DNA of 64,000 nucleotides from Candidatus Thalassarchaeaceae archaeon. GTDB lineage: Archaea; Thermoplasmatota; Poseidoniia; Poseidoniales; Thalassarchaeaceae. Made by a program: the position numbers and the translations under genes. The stretch is from contig CALSZZ010000003.1 of the NCBI GenBank assembly GCA_943841885.1, positions 1 through 64,000 of the forward strand, given 5' to 3'. Positions 46,801-55,572 of the stretch are shown piece after piece (positions within the stretch are counted from its first letter, which is position 1; each line of letters begins with the position of its first letter). The notes beneath the pieces were generated by a model. The model was not told the origin of the DNA. It worked only from the letters and a program-made list of their open reading frames with translations, and searched no databases.

Positions 46801-46833
46801 TTGTCCCGCAGAAAAAAATCACTGAATTTGTGA
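40831..46833 (+). CDS. Giant membrane-anchored subtilase (S8, pyrolysin/TPPII-like)
   Basis: About 2,000 residues from the GTG at 40831; the frame opens at 40771 but that TTG lies in the tRNA-Gln promoter, and the GTG gives a clean signal peptide (KVLNSLFMVLLLVCCPLSSI). An inhibitor-like propeptide covers about 30-165. The catalytic triad is Asp189 (VADTGVDFGHPD), His392 (NHGTLCAS) and Ser578 (GTSLATP), with oxyanion Asn496 (IGNGGHG). About 200 residues separate Asp and His, as in pyrolysin and tripeptidyl-peptidase II. Beyond 620 come beta-sandwich and pre-peptidase-like domains, DSDxDGNF-type calcium loops, then a C-terminal membrane helix and a basic tail (LLSRRKKSLNL). It should be an extracellular protease held at the cell surface, for protein degradation or envelope processing. 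Confidence 0.9.
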   Translation: MKVLNSLFMVLLLVCCPLSSIASNVSNEDEQIFVNNDDFDSLIRPIPETNPWIDSSIHQRINSGDSEVRITVITWSIKNLNDWQQRYNVFERQAPASGGELLVYNEPKDGEINHRTFWINSSLFHKLISITGIIALMDAERTPEPYDIQPFERPIDISPESVRSGIIHGANDAWDKGYTGEGMIVAVADTGVDFGHPDLNGTQARVEYENSNYKGWPLMFDHNSMYNWLVDGNSYPQTSTWYANTSLVDFDNDSDGLLDVTGYNITGINASLSGIYHLGEHPDYTLRDKVGGDVPILVVDDMTFGLYETVYPDIDRDDWFGNETPMRPGEETSGRDVDGDGLWDISAGLVYWVADGQNGVPYAETYAARHGYSNRIPGSGNLTLFMLESGNHGTLCASAIAAQGIVSDGAIKGMAPNATISSIGNHYSGGHALDGWRFIAEGYDGDPNTPDQPNIGSFSFGYSSVDDSGSDGYSLYLDWLTRIYNNNTSYAVAIGNGGHGFGTTKVPGAAHGIFSVGAFSSRSSDSYGQNAPWSNRGPNVVGRMDPDIVSVGWSATGDMPLNSYDSANSAWTTWGGTSLATPIAAGLLALVSEAWLKNNQNYPKSQELRDFVLSTSDDRGYEPFIQGGGWFNASRAVSTLDGENGTWWASPAQWNSGTFQGQHRDANINLLKSGESQNVDINFANSGESDIMLKYTPTKFAPLEHNTMVWNSVGNGSEQGVNDTWNGHQSNEPDLLIPLHITNNSSIHLHENTTQLRARATIDYAAFDPNKDRTTHERVFLQIYRWTDYDSDGVFHNDSDNDGMVDSGEWTEPDEMEEVTYWWSNGPQAEVRVGLPFEDARDGLMLGVWRHVEEFSSEDPVRIEIDWTTFGKIEDNWIDIQDQSLILGKKNETIMMNISVPENSTPGLYQHSLFIETFIQDSEGNFTISEYNWSLPIVTNVPWEGPFSLLPNKLDGNVSNQTLYTESWISGATRWDWRAESGDWRFLTIDWPSELDTGGMAILDVNWDDNPYTDIDVLWLSETQHGYDQEHTDAYGNSTFFIESRSTNNHAGSGQHNWGTFTGTSQEVFAAPVSEGVHQMVLHTALHGVETNDNPLNISVGYIVSENASLEKTVTDWSEGSGNDSLYLLSTIPLPIDSVEAYGWNSELSFDNETAFNDGSNKMDASWWHNFSLSNVEEIAINMDSYGDSDLDLYLFRDSDEDGNFSSNEEVARSWSSSSSESISVMNPEDGNYSIAVLGWSVPGETVQFWLNGEIVGGEQFRILNNTLLTSDSISEIWPNGADELGGDIPNSVLKVDIDFDLPDGKGNWTGFVNVILDGGINFRLPYFYELIDSPPDISFLTPTNMTYTNELLDIQLHAIDIGDGFYLHNLDCLNLSNGTGALFAKHAYGVSSSGDIFNLTESWNNKNFSNLSNISFREVMIYSSIPEIEQWHDYRASLSDNYGNFDDAFLSVSYDITAPDLFITGIPWITNDSLLMIDIFTEPNASLSIDGENIITNLNGSVQYTLNLSMTQSGYYQSNNENLPFFFLEEENIFLISSSDVSGNSNNRTFQVVYDPESPNFNLIKITDQGGFDYDISNLNGPMNITSAQIWVNMPSDSKQWCLKLLGIDSNDHFEDCNENNMSPLIFNQSTGYPINGISLYENHLDKILQMNIPNLINGDYEMTLEVTDWANNTVLESWFISFDTVLPIVSWISNPSEDFLLTSHLQNLSWQTSEDVRINFSVNGETILLKNNSNDGYFNFQLNKTGVHLLCFEAIDNTLWHENYNVYRVCKSMLLDSSIYDTQLSTFTNEGLVSSDSLQVILQRESTQEIRWYRNNSDLINFIPPGENVVVLNIDLEEGYNELIIEISSLNETDEYLITLVKDSKSPIFSFSEYYYRNSPLNNMKTLEGICEADLPVTISTDLENKDFICPEEGNFSIDISIPSESGIYKIVGFTTDEANNIADYQINVEKQDWGEWAFEDIKEQGPIFTWVIVSTLILLIIILSNHLLSRRKKSLNL

Positions 46834-46858
46834 AAATAATGCGAAGACTAATTTCTTA

Positions 46859-47725
46859 ATGCCAGTTCGAAGTGCTATGGTAATACGACATATCGGTGTA
46901 ATAGGTGCTGGTCAAATGGGTAATGGTATAGCACAGGTTGCTGCATGTGCAGGTTTTCAAATAACATTAGTGGATGTTAAACAGGATTTCCTCGATAATG
47001 CAAGAAATAATATCCAGAAATCACTAGAGAAATTAGTTAGTAAAGATAGATTGACGAAATCAGACTCCAATGATGCATTTTCCCGAATTAATTTTGATAT
47101 CGCCATGGAAGAAGTGTCAGATGCCGATTTAGTTATTGAAGCGGTTCCAGAAATATTTGAACTAAAACATTCTATATTTTCAAAACTTGACAAAATTTGC
47201 AAGCCTAATGCAATACTTGCAACTAATACCTCAAGTATTAGTATTGATAAAATTGCTAATTGCACACAACGACCAGAATTAGTCATAGGAATGCATTTTA
47301 TGAATCCTGTGCCCTTGATGAAATTGGTTGAAATTATCAATGGGGCTAAAACTTTACCAGAAGTAAATAATTTAATTGTCAATGCTGCTGAAAAAATGGG
47401 TAAAATAGCACTATCTTGTAATGATTCACCCGGCTTCGTTAGTAATAGAATACTTTGCCCTATGTTAAATGAGGCCATATTAACCTTGCAAGAAGGTGTT
47501 GCAGAACCTGAAGCAATAGATGGAATTATGAAATTAGGAATGAATCACCCAATTGGCCCACTTGCATTAGCAGATCTAATAGGGTTGGATACATTAATGC
47601 ATATATTGGGAGTTTTATATGATGGATTTGGGGAGGATAAATATAAACCTGCTAATTTATTGGTAGAGATGGTCAATAATGGACATCTAGGTCGTAAAAC
47701 AGGCAAAGGATTCTATAACTATTAA
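46859..47725 (+). CDS. 3-hydroxyacyl-CoA (3-hydroxybutyryl-CoA) dehydrogenase
   Basis: 288 residues. The Rossmann motif GVIGAGQMGNGIAQ is near the N-terminus, followed by the NAD-domain segment EAVPEIFELKHSIF and NTSSIS, the catalytic His in GMHFMNPVPLMKLVEII, and the C-terminal dimer domain (DSPGFVSNRIL, GPLALADLIGLD, GRKTGKGFYNY). It oxidises 3-hydroxyacyl-CoA to 3-ketoacyl-CoA with NAD. It stands 25 bp downstream of the subtilase, in a place otherwise given to surface genes, so the context is probably incidental. An ATG six codons later is an alternative start. Confidence 0.92.
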   Translation: MPVRSAMVIRHIGVIGAGQMGNGIAQVAACAGFQITLVDVKQDFLDNARNNIQKSLEKLVSKDRLTKSDSNDAFSRINFDIAMEEVSDADLVIEAVPEIFELKHSIFSKLDKICKPNAILATNTSSISIDKIANCTQRPELVIGMHFMNPVPLMKLVEIINGAKTLPEVNNLIVNAAEKMGKIALSCNDSPGFVSNRILCPMLNEAILTLQEGVAEPEAIDGIMKLGMNHPIGPLALADLIGLDTLMHILGVLYDGFGEDKYKPANLLVEMVNNGHLGRKTGKGFYNY

Positions 47726-47744
47726 TTTTTATTATATAATAATC

Positions 47745-47751
47745 TTTTTTT
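47745..47751 (+). terminator. Poly-T terminator between hydroxyacyl-CoA dehydrogenase and surface gene
   Basis: Seven T in an AT-rich spacer about 20 bp after the stop codon. A TATA-like CTATAATAAT follows immediately at 47756-47765 and could serve the next gene. Confidence 0.5.
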
Positions 47752-47799
47752 AACTCTATAATAATACTGCCAAGGTTGAAAGTTAAGGCCCTTCTAGGA

Positions 47800-50700
47800 A
47801 TGATAATGGTAAGCAAGGCCAAAGCAATAATAATTATTTCATTATTGATTCTCCATTTATTTTCCGGAGTAGTTCAAGCAAATGATGCTGGTAGTGGAGC
47901 CGATGCAGGAGGATCGTTCTCTACTGCTACAAATATTGCCGCTACCAGCTCAACTTATTATGGAAATCTAAGCTCTACTAATGACACAGACGATTTTTAT
48001 TCAATAAATATGTCAAATGATACAAGACTCTACGTAGAACTGAATTTCGATAATTCAAATAATGATTTTGATTTTTATTTATATTCTTCGTCACAAGGAA
48101 CTATTGACACAAGTTTGTCTTGGAATAGTAATGAATCTGTTTCTTCAGGTAATACTACTGTAGGTGGCACCACAGTATATCTACGTGCAAAAGCTTATTC
48201 AGGAGCAGGTAATTATACAATGATAGTATCAATATTTTCGGTGAATTCCGCTTCACAGAATGATGCAAATACAGGAGGAGATGCCTCCAATTCACAATCT
48301 ATGCCCACGAATTTAAACTCTATCAATGCAACATATTATGGATTTATAGATAAAAATACTGATGAATATGACTGGTATAGTTTTAATATTCCGAGTAATT
48401 ATTCAATTACTGCTAGCCTGAGTTGGAATAACACGTCTACCCAAATAGATTTAGATCTACACCTTTTCGATTCCAATAATACTTATCTAGATTATTCATA
48501 TGATGATAATCCTGAAAACGTTTCAAGTGGAAGTGCATCAATAGGAGGGTCATCAGTTACATTGTTAGTAAGGGCTTGGACTGGTTCAGATGACTATACA
48601 TTGTTAATATATTTTGATAATATTTCAAACTCAGAGGTTTACAATCAAAATGATGCTAATTCAGGTGGAGATGTTAGTGGTAATTTTTCCTTGGCATATA
48701 ATTTAACTGCTAATAACACATATTATGGTTGGATATCTGATTCTGGCGATATAAATGATATATACTCCGTTTATGTCCCTCCTTTATTCGCTATTGAAGC
48801 AACTATGTTTTGGAATAACTCAGCAGACGATTATGATTTAGGCTTATTTGATGAAAGTGAAAATCTCATAGATTCAAGTTTATACAGCAATCCAGAATAT
48901 GTTGAAAGTGGAGGGACAAATGTTGGTGATTCAATAGTTTATATTGTAATCCAGGCAGGGTCAGGCGAAGGGAATTACTCAGTTAATGTTTCCCTTGTTA
49001 ATCAAACTTCACTACCAGTTTTCAATCAGAATGATGCCTTCAGTGGAGGAGATTCTGGAGGGGCCTTCTCAAATGCAACAAGTGTAAATGCCAGTTCTGG
49101 AATTTCTTATTGGCCCGGATATATTGACGATTCAACAGATGAATATGATTTTTACTCCTTATATGTGCCTGCAGATCATGGAATATCTACAAGTTTAACA
49201 TATTCTCAAAGTCAGATAGTTGGGATTTATCTTTATGATTCTTCGAATAATCAAATTAATTATTCATTATCCCAACAGCAACCTGTAGTAATATCAACAA
49301 ATAATACTGGGTACTACGTTGGAAATTCAAATATATTTATTGAATTATGGGGTTATTACGGTTCTGGAGACTATAATATCACAATATCAGTATTCACTCT
49401 TGATTTAGATGGCGATGGATATTATGATGAAGTAGAAATTAATTGTGGTTCAGATATTAATGACTCTTCTAGCATCCCATTAGACACAGATGCTGATGGA
49501 ATATGCGATCAAGTAGATGATGATGACGATGATGATGGAGTAGATGACGGAAATGATAGTTTCACAACAGATCCAAATGAAAGTATAGATACAGACAATG
49601 ATGGGGTAGGCGATAATGCTGATACCGATGATGATGGAGATGGTTGGTCAGATATTGATGAGGCTAACTGTAATTCTGATCCATATGACTATACAAATAT
49701 TCCATTAGATTCAGATCAAGATAGCATTTGTGATATAGAAGATGATGATGATGATGGAGATGGATGGTTAGATATCGAGGATGACTTCCAACTAGATTCA
49801 AATGAATGGCTAGATACAGATTATGACGGAATAGGCGATAATGCTGACCCTGATGATGATGATGATGGGTATCAAGATGAATTAGAGTTAGACTGCCTTT
49901 CTAATCCACTTCTCTCCTCCATAATTCCTCAAGACACTGATGATGATGGAACGTGTGATGAATTAGATGATGACATGGATGGTGATGGCACTCCAAATGA
50001 TATTGATTCCTCACCATTAGACTCAACTGAACAATTGGATACTGATGATGATGGTATTGGAGACAATGCCGATACCGATGATGATAATGATGGCTATCCA
50101 GATTTTTATGATATATTCCCTTTGGATGTAACAGAATGGGCTGATTATGATGAGGACGGAATCGGTGATAATTCGGATTCCGATGACGATAATGATGGTT
50201 GGCTAGATGATATAGAAATATTTTGCGAATCTAATTCATTAGACTTCAGTTCTAGGCCATTAGATTTCGATGGTGATTTATCCTGTGACAAGATGGACTC
50301 TGATGATGATGATGATGGAGTTTTAGATGAATCTGATTTATTTCCTTTCGATGCTATGGAATGGTCTGATTTAGATTTAGATGGAATTGGTGATAGACAA
50401 GATACAGATGACGATGGTGATTCTTGGAGTGATACTGATGAACCAATCTGTGGTTCAGATCCATTGGACATCAATTCGTTCCCTCTCGATTATGATTCTG
50501 ATAATATATGCGACTCAATGGATTTAGATGATGATGATGATTCAATTGCAGATATTATGGATGAATTTCCGTATAATCCTACTGAATGGTCTGATATCGA
50601 TGCAGATGGAATAGGGGACAATCTAGATACTGATGCAGATGGAGATGATTGGCCAGATTCTGCTGAACTAATTTGTACATCTAATCCATTAGATGCCACT

Positions 50701-51189
50701 TCGACACCAACCGATACAGATTCTGATATGACTTGCGATTTAATTGATCCAGATGATGATTCAGATGGAATTATAGATATAAATGATATTTTTCCCAAAG
50801 ATGGCACTGAATGGGAAGATTTGAATGGTGATGGTTTAGGAGATAATAAATACCCACTAACAATACTGGATAAAATTAAATTAAATACTAATATTATAAT
50901 ACCTGTTTTTGTTTTTATTGTAGCTATAGTTAGTATAATTTCCTTATTATTAACAAGAAAAACAAGTATATCCGGAAAAAATATCCATAATGATGATAAA
51001 TATGCTGATTTCAATATCGATTTAGAAATCAATGAGAATAATAAAATAAATCCTGACAATCTAGAAATTAATATCGAAGATAATAATTCTGAACCAGGAT
51101 CAAAGAATGAGATAAAATTAGAAAAATTTGATGAATACCCGGGATGGCTATGGGATCATTCTAAAGAAGAATGGATTCCTGAAGATTAA
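47800..51189 (+). CDS. PPC-domain / TSP3 calcium-loop surface protein with membrane anchor
   Basis: About 1,129 residues. A TTG in frame at 47776 and an ATG at 47806 are alternative starts; the ATG at 47800 leads straight into a signal peptide ending GVVQA. Four pre-peptidase C-terminal (PPC) like beta-sandwich domains of about 125 residues follow, each opening with QNDAxSGGDxxG. From about residue 535 to 1020 there is a long run of TSP3-like Asp-rich calcium loops (DxDxDGxxD) with CGSDPLD and D-CD cysteine pairs. A membrane helix lies near 1028-1050, then an acidic cytoplasmic tail ending DEYPGWLWDHSKEEWIPED. It is the first of three consecutive giant acidic surface genes. Function unknown; calcium-stiffened stalk carrying PPC heads is a reasonable picture. 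Confidence 0.85.
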   Translation: MIMVSKAKAIIIISLLILHLFSGVVQANDAGSGADAGGSFSTATNIAATSSTYYGNLSSTNDTDDFYSINMSNDTRLYVELNFDNSNNDFDFYLYSSSQGTIDTSLSWNSNESVSSGNTTVGGTTVYLRAKAYSGAGNYTMIVSIFSVNSASQNDANTGGDASNSQSMPTNLNSINATYYGFIDKNTDEYDWYSFNIPSNYSITASLSWNNTSTQIDLDLHLFDSNNTYLDYSYDDNPENVSSGSASIGGSSVTLLVRAWTGSDDYTLLIYFDNISNSEVYNQNDANSGGDVSGNFSLAYNLTANNTYYGWISDSGDINDIYSVYVPPLFAIEATMFWNNSADDYDLGLFDESENLIDSSLYSNPEYVESGGTNVGDSIVYIVIQAGSGEGNYSVNVSLVNQTSLPVFNQNDAFSGGDSGGAFSNATSVNASSGISYWPGYIDDSTDEYDFYSLYVPADHGISTSLTYSQSQIVGIYLYDSSNNQINYSLSQQQPVVISTNNTGYYVGNSNIFIELWGYYGSGDYNITISVFTLDLDGDGYYDEVEINCGSDINDSSSIPLDTDADGICDQVDDDDDDDGVDDGNDSFTTDPNESIDTDNDGVGDNADTDDDGDGWSDIDEANCNSDPYDYTNIPLDSDQDSICDIEDDDDDGDGWLDIEDDFQLDSNEWLDTDYDGIGDNADPDDDDDGYQDELELDCLSNPLLSSIIPQDTDDDGTCDELDDDMDGDGTPNDIDSSPLDSTEQLDTDDDGIGDNADTDDDNDGYPDFYDIFPLDVTEWADYDEDGIGDNSDSDDDNDGWLDDIEIFCESNSLDFSSRPLDFDGDLSCDKMDSDDDDDGVLDESDLFPFDAMEWSDLDLDGIGDRQDTDDDGDSWSDTDEPICGSDPLDINSFPLDYDSDNICDSMDLDDDDDSIADIMDEFPYNPTEWSDIDADGIGDNLDTDADGDDWPDSAELICTSNPLDATSTPTDTDSDMTCDLIDPDDDSDGIIDINDIFPKDGTEWEDLNGDGLGDNKYPLTILDKIKLNTNIIIPVFVFIVAIVSIISLLLTRKTSISGKNIHNDDKYADFNIDLEINENNKINPDNLEINIEDNNSEPGSKNEIKLEKFDEYPGWLWDHSKEEWIPED

Positions 51190-51507
51190 TTATTTACGAA
51201 TTTGGGTATTGACATGTTCTTTTATAAAGGAAATGGATTTTTCTTTCTCTCCAATTATACCATTTATAATCAAGTGCACTTTTTACACTTCATTTATTTT
51301 TTTTATCTACTTTTATGTAAATTTTCTTTGAAGATGATTTCCGTTTTAAAGAATAATTTATTAAATATTTTACTGTTTTATGAAAAAAACTTCCGTATAA
51401 ATAAACATAAACTAATTTTATGGTAGTATACCGGAACCTAACCAAAAGTGAGCATCTATGGGTAACTTTATAGCAAATACAAGGTCTCATGTAAGTTAGT
51501 GACGCCC
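51190..51507 (+). promoter_or_regulatory. Intergenic region with T-rich terminators and promoter elements
   Basis: About 318 bp without a gene. T-rich tracts at about 51236-51250 and 51297-51305 probably end the upstream transcript. A TATA-like TATAAATAA at about 51395-51403 could start a leader of about 75 nt, and a second one, CTTTATAG at 51466-51473, would start transcription close to 51497, giving an almost leaderless mRNA for the next gene. No RNA gene was recognised. Confidence 0.45.
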
Positions 51508-54500
51508 ATGAACAAACAAACCACCCGTTCGTTAAGCCTAGCCCTGCTAATGATTGCCGCTGCCTGTCTGCCTCTGCTGAGTGCACAAATAGACCCAGCA
51601 GAACTTCAGGAAAATCGCGATGCTGCATTTGCCCCTCCAAGCCCATGTCTTGGTGCGGATGCATGCAGAGGATACGACTCTGGAGTATCTCCCAACGATC
51701 AGATTAATCTGACAGAAGATTTTGATTGGATTGATGGTGTTGAAACTAATTCTTATCCTGGTCAAATAAATGCATCAGGTTATGCTTACAATACAGAGGA
51801 TGGTAGAGATGTATATCAACTTGATATGCAACCAGGATATGCTGTATCATTTACAATCTCTTGGAATGGTTCTACTATGGCTTTCATGGGGGCGATTGGA
51901 GAAATAGATGCTATGAACTATTGGTCATCTGGTTGGATGTATGGATATAATGCACCAGCTGGTACTTCTTCGATAACTTTCTCAACTTCTGCCGATCCAG
52001 GCTGCAATGCTGTATATTCTTACGGTAGTTGTAACACAAATATGGATTTATTAGGCGGTGTAATAGCATTACAAGTAGCATGTTATTACTGTTCATCAAC
52101 TCTATCTAATATACCGGATTATACTATGAATATTTCAGTTTTCCCTGCCGATGGTGGTGCTGCAGGTGATGTTGAAACTCCTATGATGAATCCTTTACTT
52201 TCAATGCCTGATGAACCTTCATCATGGAGCTATCAATCTGATACGTTTACTTTAGACGGATCACAAGAGGCATTAGTTGAGATTACTTCTTGTGATTCTT
52301 GGTGCCCTTCAGAATCTTCTCTTGAAATTACATTACCAGACGGTACTGTAGATAGCTTTGGATACTGGGCAAATGGATTTTCTGGCATAATTGCTAACTA
52401 TAGTGATGCTGGAGAATATACAGTAGAAAAATTAGACAGCTTTGGAGACGGAGGTTACGGCTTAGATGTCGGAATTGCAATTGGTAACTTCTCTGGTCTA
52501 CTAACAGGAGATATGTTTACTCTTGAAGATGCAGCATCAGGCCATGTAAATCAAACTGACGATATGGATGTTTATGCGGTAGTAGTTCCTGAAAATTTCT
52601 ACTCTAATATTACAGTAAGCTGGGATGCAGATGTAGATTTGGACATATGGTTATACTCTGAATCAGATATGACTGGCTTGTTCGACTACTCATTTTACGA
52701 TAATCCAGAATTTGTAGATAATGGACAAACACAAGGTGGAGAAATGTTCTTCGTTGTTGTAGAATATTATTCTGGCTATTCCGATAATCATGCTGGTTAC
52801 ATGATAGAATTAGCAATGGAGCCTGGTTCTCCTCCTCCATGTTGGTTCCAAGATGATGCATGGTCTGGGGATGATGCAGGAGACTCTTCTTCTGAAGCAC
52901 TAAATATAGATGGAATGGGAGTAACTGAATTCTCTGGAATGCTTTGCCAAGGCTTCGACGATGTTGATTATTTTGAAATCACAGTCCCTGCTTATCATGG
53001 TTTGTGGGCTTCATTAGATTGGGGTTATGAAAATGAATCAATAGATGGTCAATTATATTTCTATCAATACATGGATTTAGGATATTCTGCATTTGTATCT
53101 TCGAGTACGGGCTTATGGGATATGCAAGCAGTTGCAACAAATGAATCATACTCTTGGACCAATGATCTAGCAAGTGATTCAACAATTTGGCTTGGTGCTA
53201 TGGTATCGAGCTTACCTGAAAATTATGAAATGAATTATACCATTTCATATTCAATATACAACGCTACGGAAGAACCAATTGATAGCATCTATCAAAATGA
53301 CGGTCTATTTGATGACTTTATGGATGCTGGTGATGATTATACCACAGCTATGGATTTGATTCCAATGAATATGACATTCGAAGGATATGGTCACGATAGT
53401 TTTGATTCATATGATTATTACAAAATATACATGCCTAATAATTATGCAATGCAAGTTACTGTCAGTTTCCCTGATCATAATGATGTAGATGTTGCATTGT
53501 TATACCAAAATCCTAATTTCGGATGGTATAGTACTATATCCTCGTCGTATAATGATAATCCAGAAGTAGTATCTGCAAATTATGATTATGCTGATCAGGA
53601 TATCTATCTTCGTGTACAAACAGATAGAGGTAGTGGAAATTATGAAGTAGAAATTCTAATGTGGACACCTGGACTAGATCCTGGTTCAACACAAGATGAT
53701 TGTGGCACTGGAATGGATATGGATGCTCCTTATTATGCTGGTGGTACGAACGGTAATGATGGCTCATGGGCTAATGAAAGCACATCTGCTGGACTCAACC
53801 CTAATGATCCATCAAACCATATTGGCGGAGTTTGTGAAGGTTGGTTAGATACTGGCTGGGATCAATATGATACTTATCACATACCTGTGCCTGTTGGTTC
53901 CTATGCTGTAATAAATCTTACAGTATTGACTCCAAGTACATATGTATATGCTTACATGACTATGTGTCAAGTACAACATGAAGATTGTAGCGCTACTAAT
54001 CCTATGTATTATGCTGGACCTTTGTGTGGATATCAAACATACGAAGAATCTGCATGTGAATCTAATTCTGGATTATGGCCAGTAGGTCAAACAAATATCA
54101 ATGGAGATAATGGTTGGATTTCTATGTTAATTTACACATATTCAAGCAATGTGACTTATGAGATGAATATCTCATTCCCTGATCTTTCTGAATTAGAAGG
54201 TGGTGTTCAAAATGATGCCAATTCTGGACAAGATGCAGGGCCAGGAATCTTTACAGCTGTACATGTGAATGACCACATGAATGCTTCACAAACTAATATG
54301 CTAACAAATGATAGTGTACTGGAGTGGGAAGGATGGAGTATGGCTGGACTAGACTCTACTGACAGATATTCATTTGACGTACCTGCAAACTCAGGAGTAG
54401 ATATATTCTTGGATTGTGGATATGATATCCCTGATAGATGGTGTATCCTAGATATCTTTGATAGCGCTGGAAATCAAATTGCTGGAAGCTATTACACAAG

Positions 54501-55572
54501 TGGTTATCAACAGTATAATACTACTTCACAAGCATCACAATATGATTCAACAATGATGGTTAACATGAGAAACTGGGGTACATATGATGATGAAGGTACA
54601 AATTATACAATGTCGGTTACCTTCTACACTCTAGACTCTGATGGCGATGGATGGTGGGATCAATTAGAGAATGATTGTGGTACCGATCCAAACGATAGTA
54701 ACAGCACTCCTGCTGATTATGACGGTGATGGACTATGTGACTCTCTAGATGATGATATTGATAATGATGGAGTTCCCAATGATGAGGATGCCATGGATTT
54801 CGACAATGAATCTTCTCTAGATATGGACGGAGATGGAGTTTCTGACTTAGATGACGACGATATTGATGGTGATGGATGGACTAACTACCAAGAACAACAA
54901 TGTCTTGGTTTCCTTCCAGACGGAACTGATTTAGACGGCGACGGGGAGGATGATCCTGAAGCATGGGAGGATAATTCTACCATGCCATCAGATTATGACG
55001 GTGATTTATTATGCGACTTAATAGATGGTGTTTCAGCATGGGACAATGATCCTACTGGAGTTATTGACACAGACAGTGATGATGATGGATATGATGATCT
55101 CGCCTCTGATGGAAGTGTAATAGATCACTTCCCTCTGAATGCTACAGAATGGTACGATACTGATTTAGATAGGATTGGAAACAATGTTGACTCTGATGAT
55201 GATGGAGATGGTTATGATGATGTAGTAGAAATTGAATGTCTATCAGACCCATTAATGTCTACAAGTCAACCAGTTGACAGCGATTCCGATGGAATATGCA
55301 ATACATTAGATGACGATAATGATAATGATGGATATAACAATACTATTGATTGGGCTGAATTTGATCCTCAAGAATGGAGTGATAGCGATGGTGATGGATT
55401 TGGAGACAACGCTGACATGGATGATGATAATGACGGATGGTGGGATTCCTGTGAAGAAATTGATTGGATGAATGCAAGCAACATACAAGTGATTTACAAC
55501 TTCAATAATAACGCAACCATGCCTTCCAATTGTCCTGAACAAGTAGATGCATTCCCTCACGAATTCAACTGA
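51508..55572 (+). CDS. PPC / TSP3 giant surface protein (main part, frameshifted before the membrane anchor)
   Basis: 1,354 codons from the ATG at 51508 (a GTG three codons earlier is possible). The signal peptide is MNKQTTRSLSLALLMIAAAC and on to LLSA. Several PPC-like domains follow (DDMDVYAVVVPENF, FDSYDYYKIYMPNNY, DSTDRYSFDVPANSG), each about 130-150 residues with paired Cys, plus a beta-sandwich with an EKLDSFGDGGYG signature shared with the next gene. From about residue 1045 the TSP3-like Asp-rich region begins. The reading frame ends in VDAFPHEFN and stop, where homologous repeats continue DAFPxDSTEWxD; that continuation is found one frame over. Codon choice in the first 100 bases is richer in G and C than its neighbours. 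Confidence 0.85.
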   Translation: MNKQTTRSLSLALLMIAAACLPLLSAQIDPAELQENRDAAFAPPSPCLGADACRGYDSGVSPNDQINLTEDFDWIDGVETNSYPGQINASGYAYNTEDGRDVYQLDMQPGYAVSFTISWNGSTMAFMGAIGEIDAMNYWSSGWMYGYNAPAGTSSITFSTSADPGCNAVYSYGSCNTNMDLLGGVIALQVACYYCSSTLSNIPDYTMNISVFPADGGAAGDVETPMMNPLLSMPDEPSSWSYQSDTFTLDGSQEALVEITSCDSWCPSESSLEITLPDGTVDSFGYWANGFSGIIANYSDAGEYTVEKLDSFGDGGYGLDVGIAIGNFSGLLTGDMFTLEDAASGHVNQTDDMDVYAVVVPENFYSNITVSWDADVDLDIWLYSESDMTGLFDYSFYDNPEFVDNGQTQGGEMFFVVVEYYSGYSDNHAGYMIELAMEPGSPPPCWFQDDAWSGDDAGDSSSEALNIDGMGVTEFSGMLCQGFDDVDYFEITVPAYHGLWASLDWGYENESIDGQLYFYQYMDLGYSAFVSSSTGLWDMQAVATNESYSWTNDLASDSTIWLGAMVSSLPENYEMNYTISYSIYNATEEPIDSIYQNDGLFDDFMDAGDDYTTAMDLIPMNMTFEGYGHDSFDSYDYYKIYMPNNYAMQVTVSFPDHNDVDVALLYQNPNFGWYSTISSSYNDNPEVVSANYDYADQDIYLRVQTDRGSGNYEVEILMWTPGLDPGSTQDDCGTGMDMDAPYYAGGTNGNDGSWANESTSAGLNPNDPSNHIGGVCEGWLDTGWDQYDTYHIPVPVGSYAVINLTVLTPSTYVYAYMTMCQVQHEDCSATNPMYYAGPLCGYQTYEESACESNSGLWPVGQTNINGDNGWISMLIYTYSSNVTYEMNISFPDLSELEGGVQNDANSGQDAGPGIFTAVHVNDHMNASQTNMLTNDSVLEWEGWSMAGLDSTDRYSFDVPANSGVDIFLDCGYDIPDRWCILDIFDSAGNQIAGSYYTSGYQQYNTTSQASQYDSTMMVNMRNWGTYDDEGTNYTMSVTFYTLDSDGDGWWDQLENDCGTDPNDSNSTPADYDGDGLCDSLDDDIDNDGVPNDEDAMDFDNESSLDMDGDGVSDLDDDDIDGDGWTNYQEQQCLGFLPDGTDLDGDGEDDPEAWEDNSTMPSDYDGDLLCDLIDGVSAWDNDPTGVIDTDSDDDGYDDLASDGSVIDHFPLNATEWYDTDLDRIGNNVDSDDDGDGYDDVVEIECLSDPLMSTSQPVDSDSDGICNTLDDDNDNDGYNNTIDWAEFDPQEWSDSDGDGFGDNADMDDDNDGWWDSCEEIDWMNASNIQVIYNFNNNATMPSNCPEQVDAFPHEFN

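Noticed and set aside
55547-55572. Programmed ribosomal frameshifting between the two parts of the second surface gene
   Set aside because: No slippery heptamer or obvious downstream structure at the junction; a simple one-base insertion suffices.
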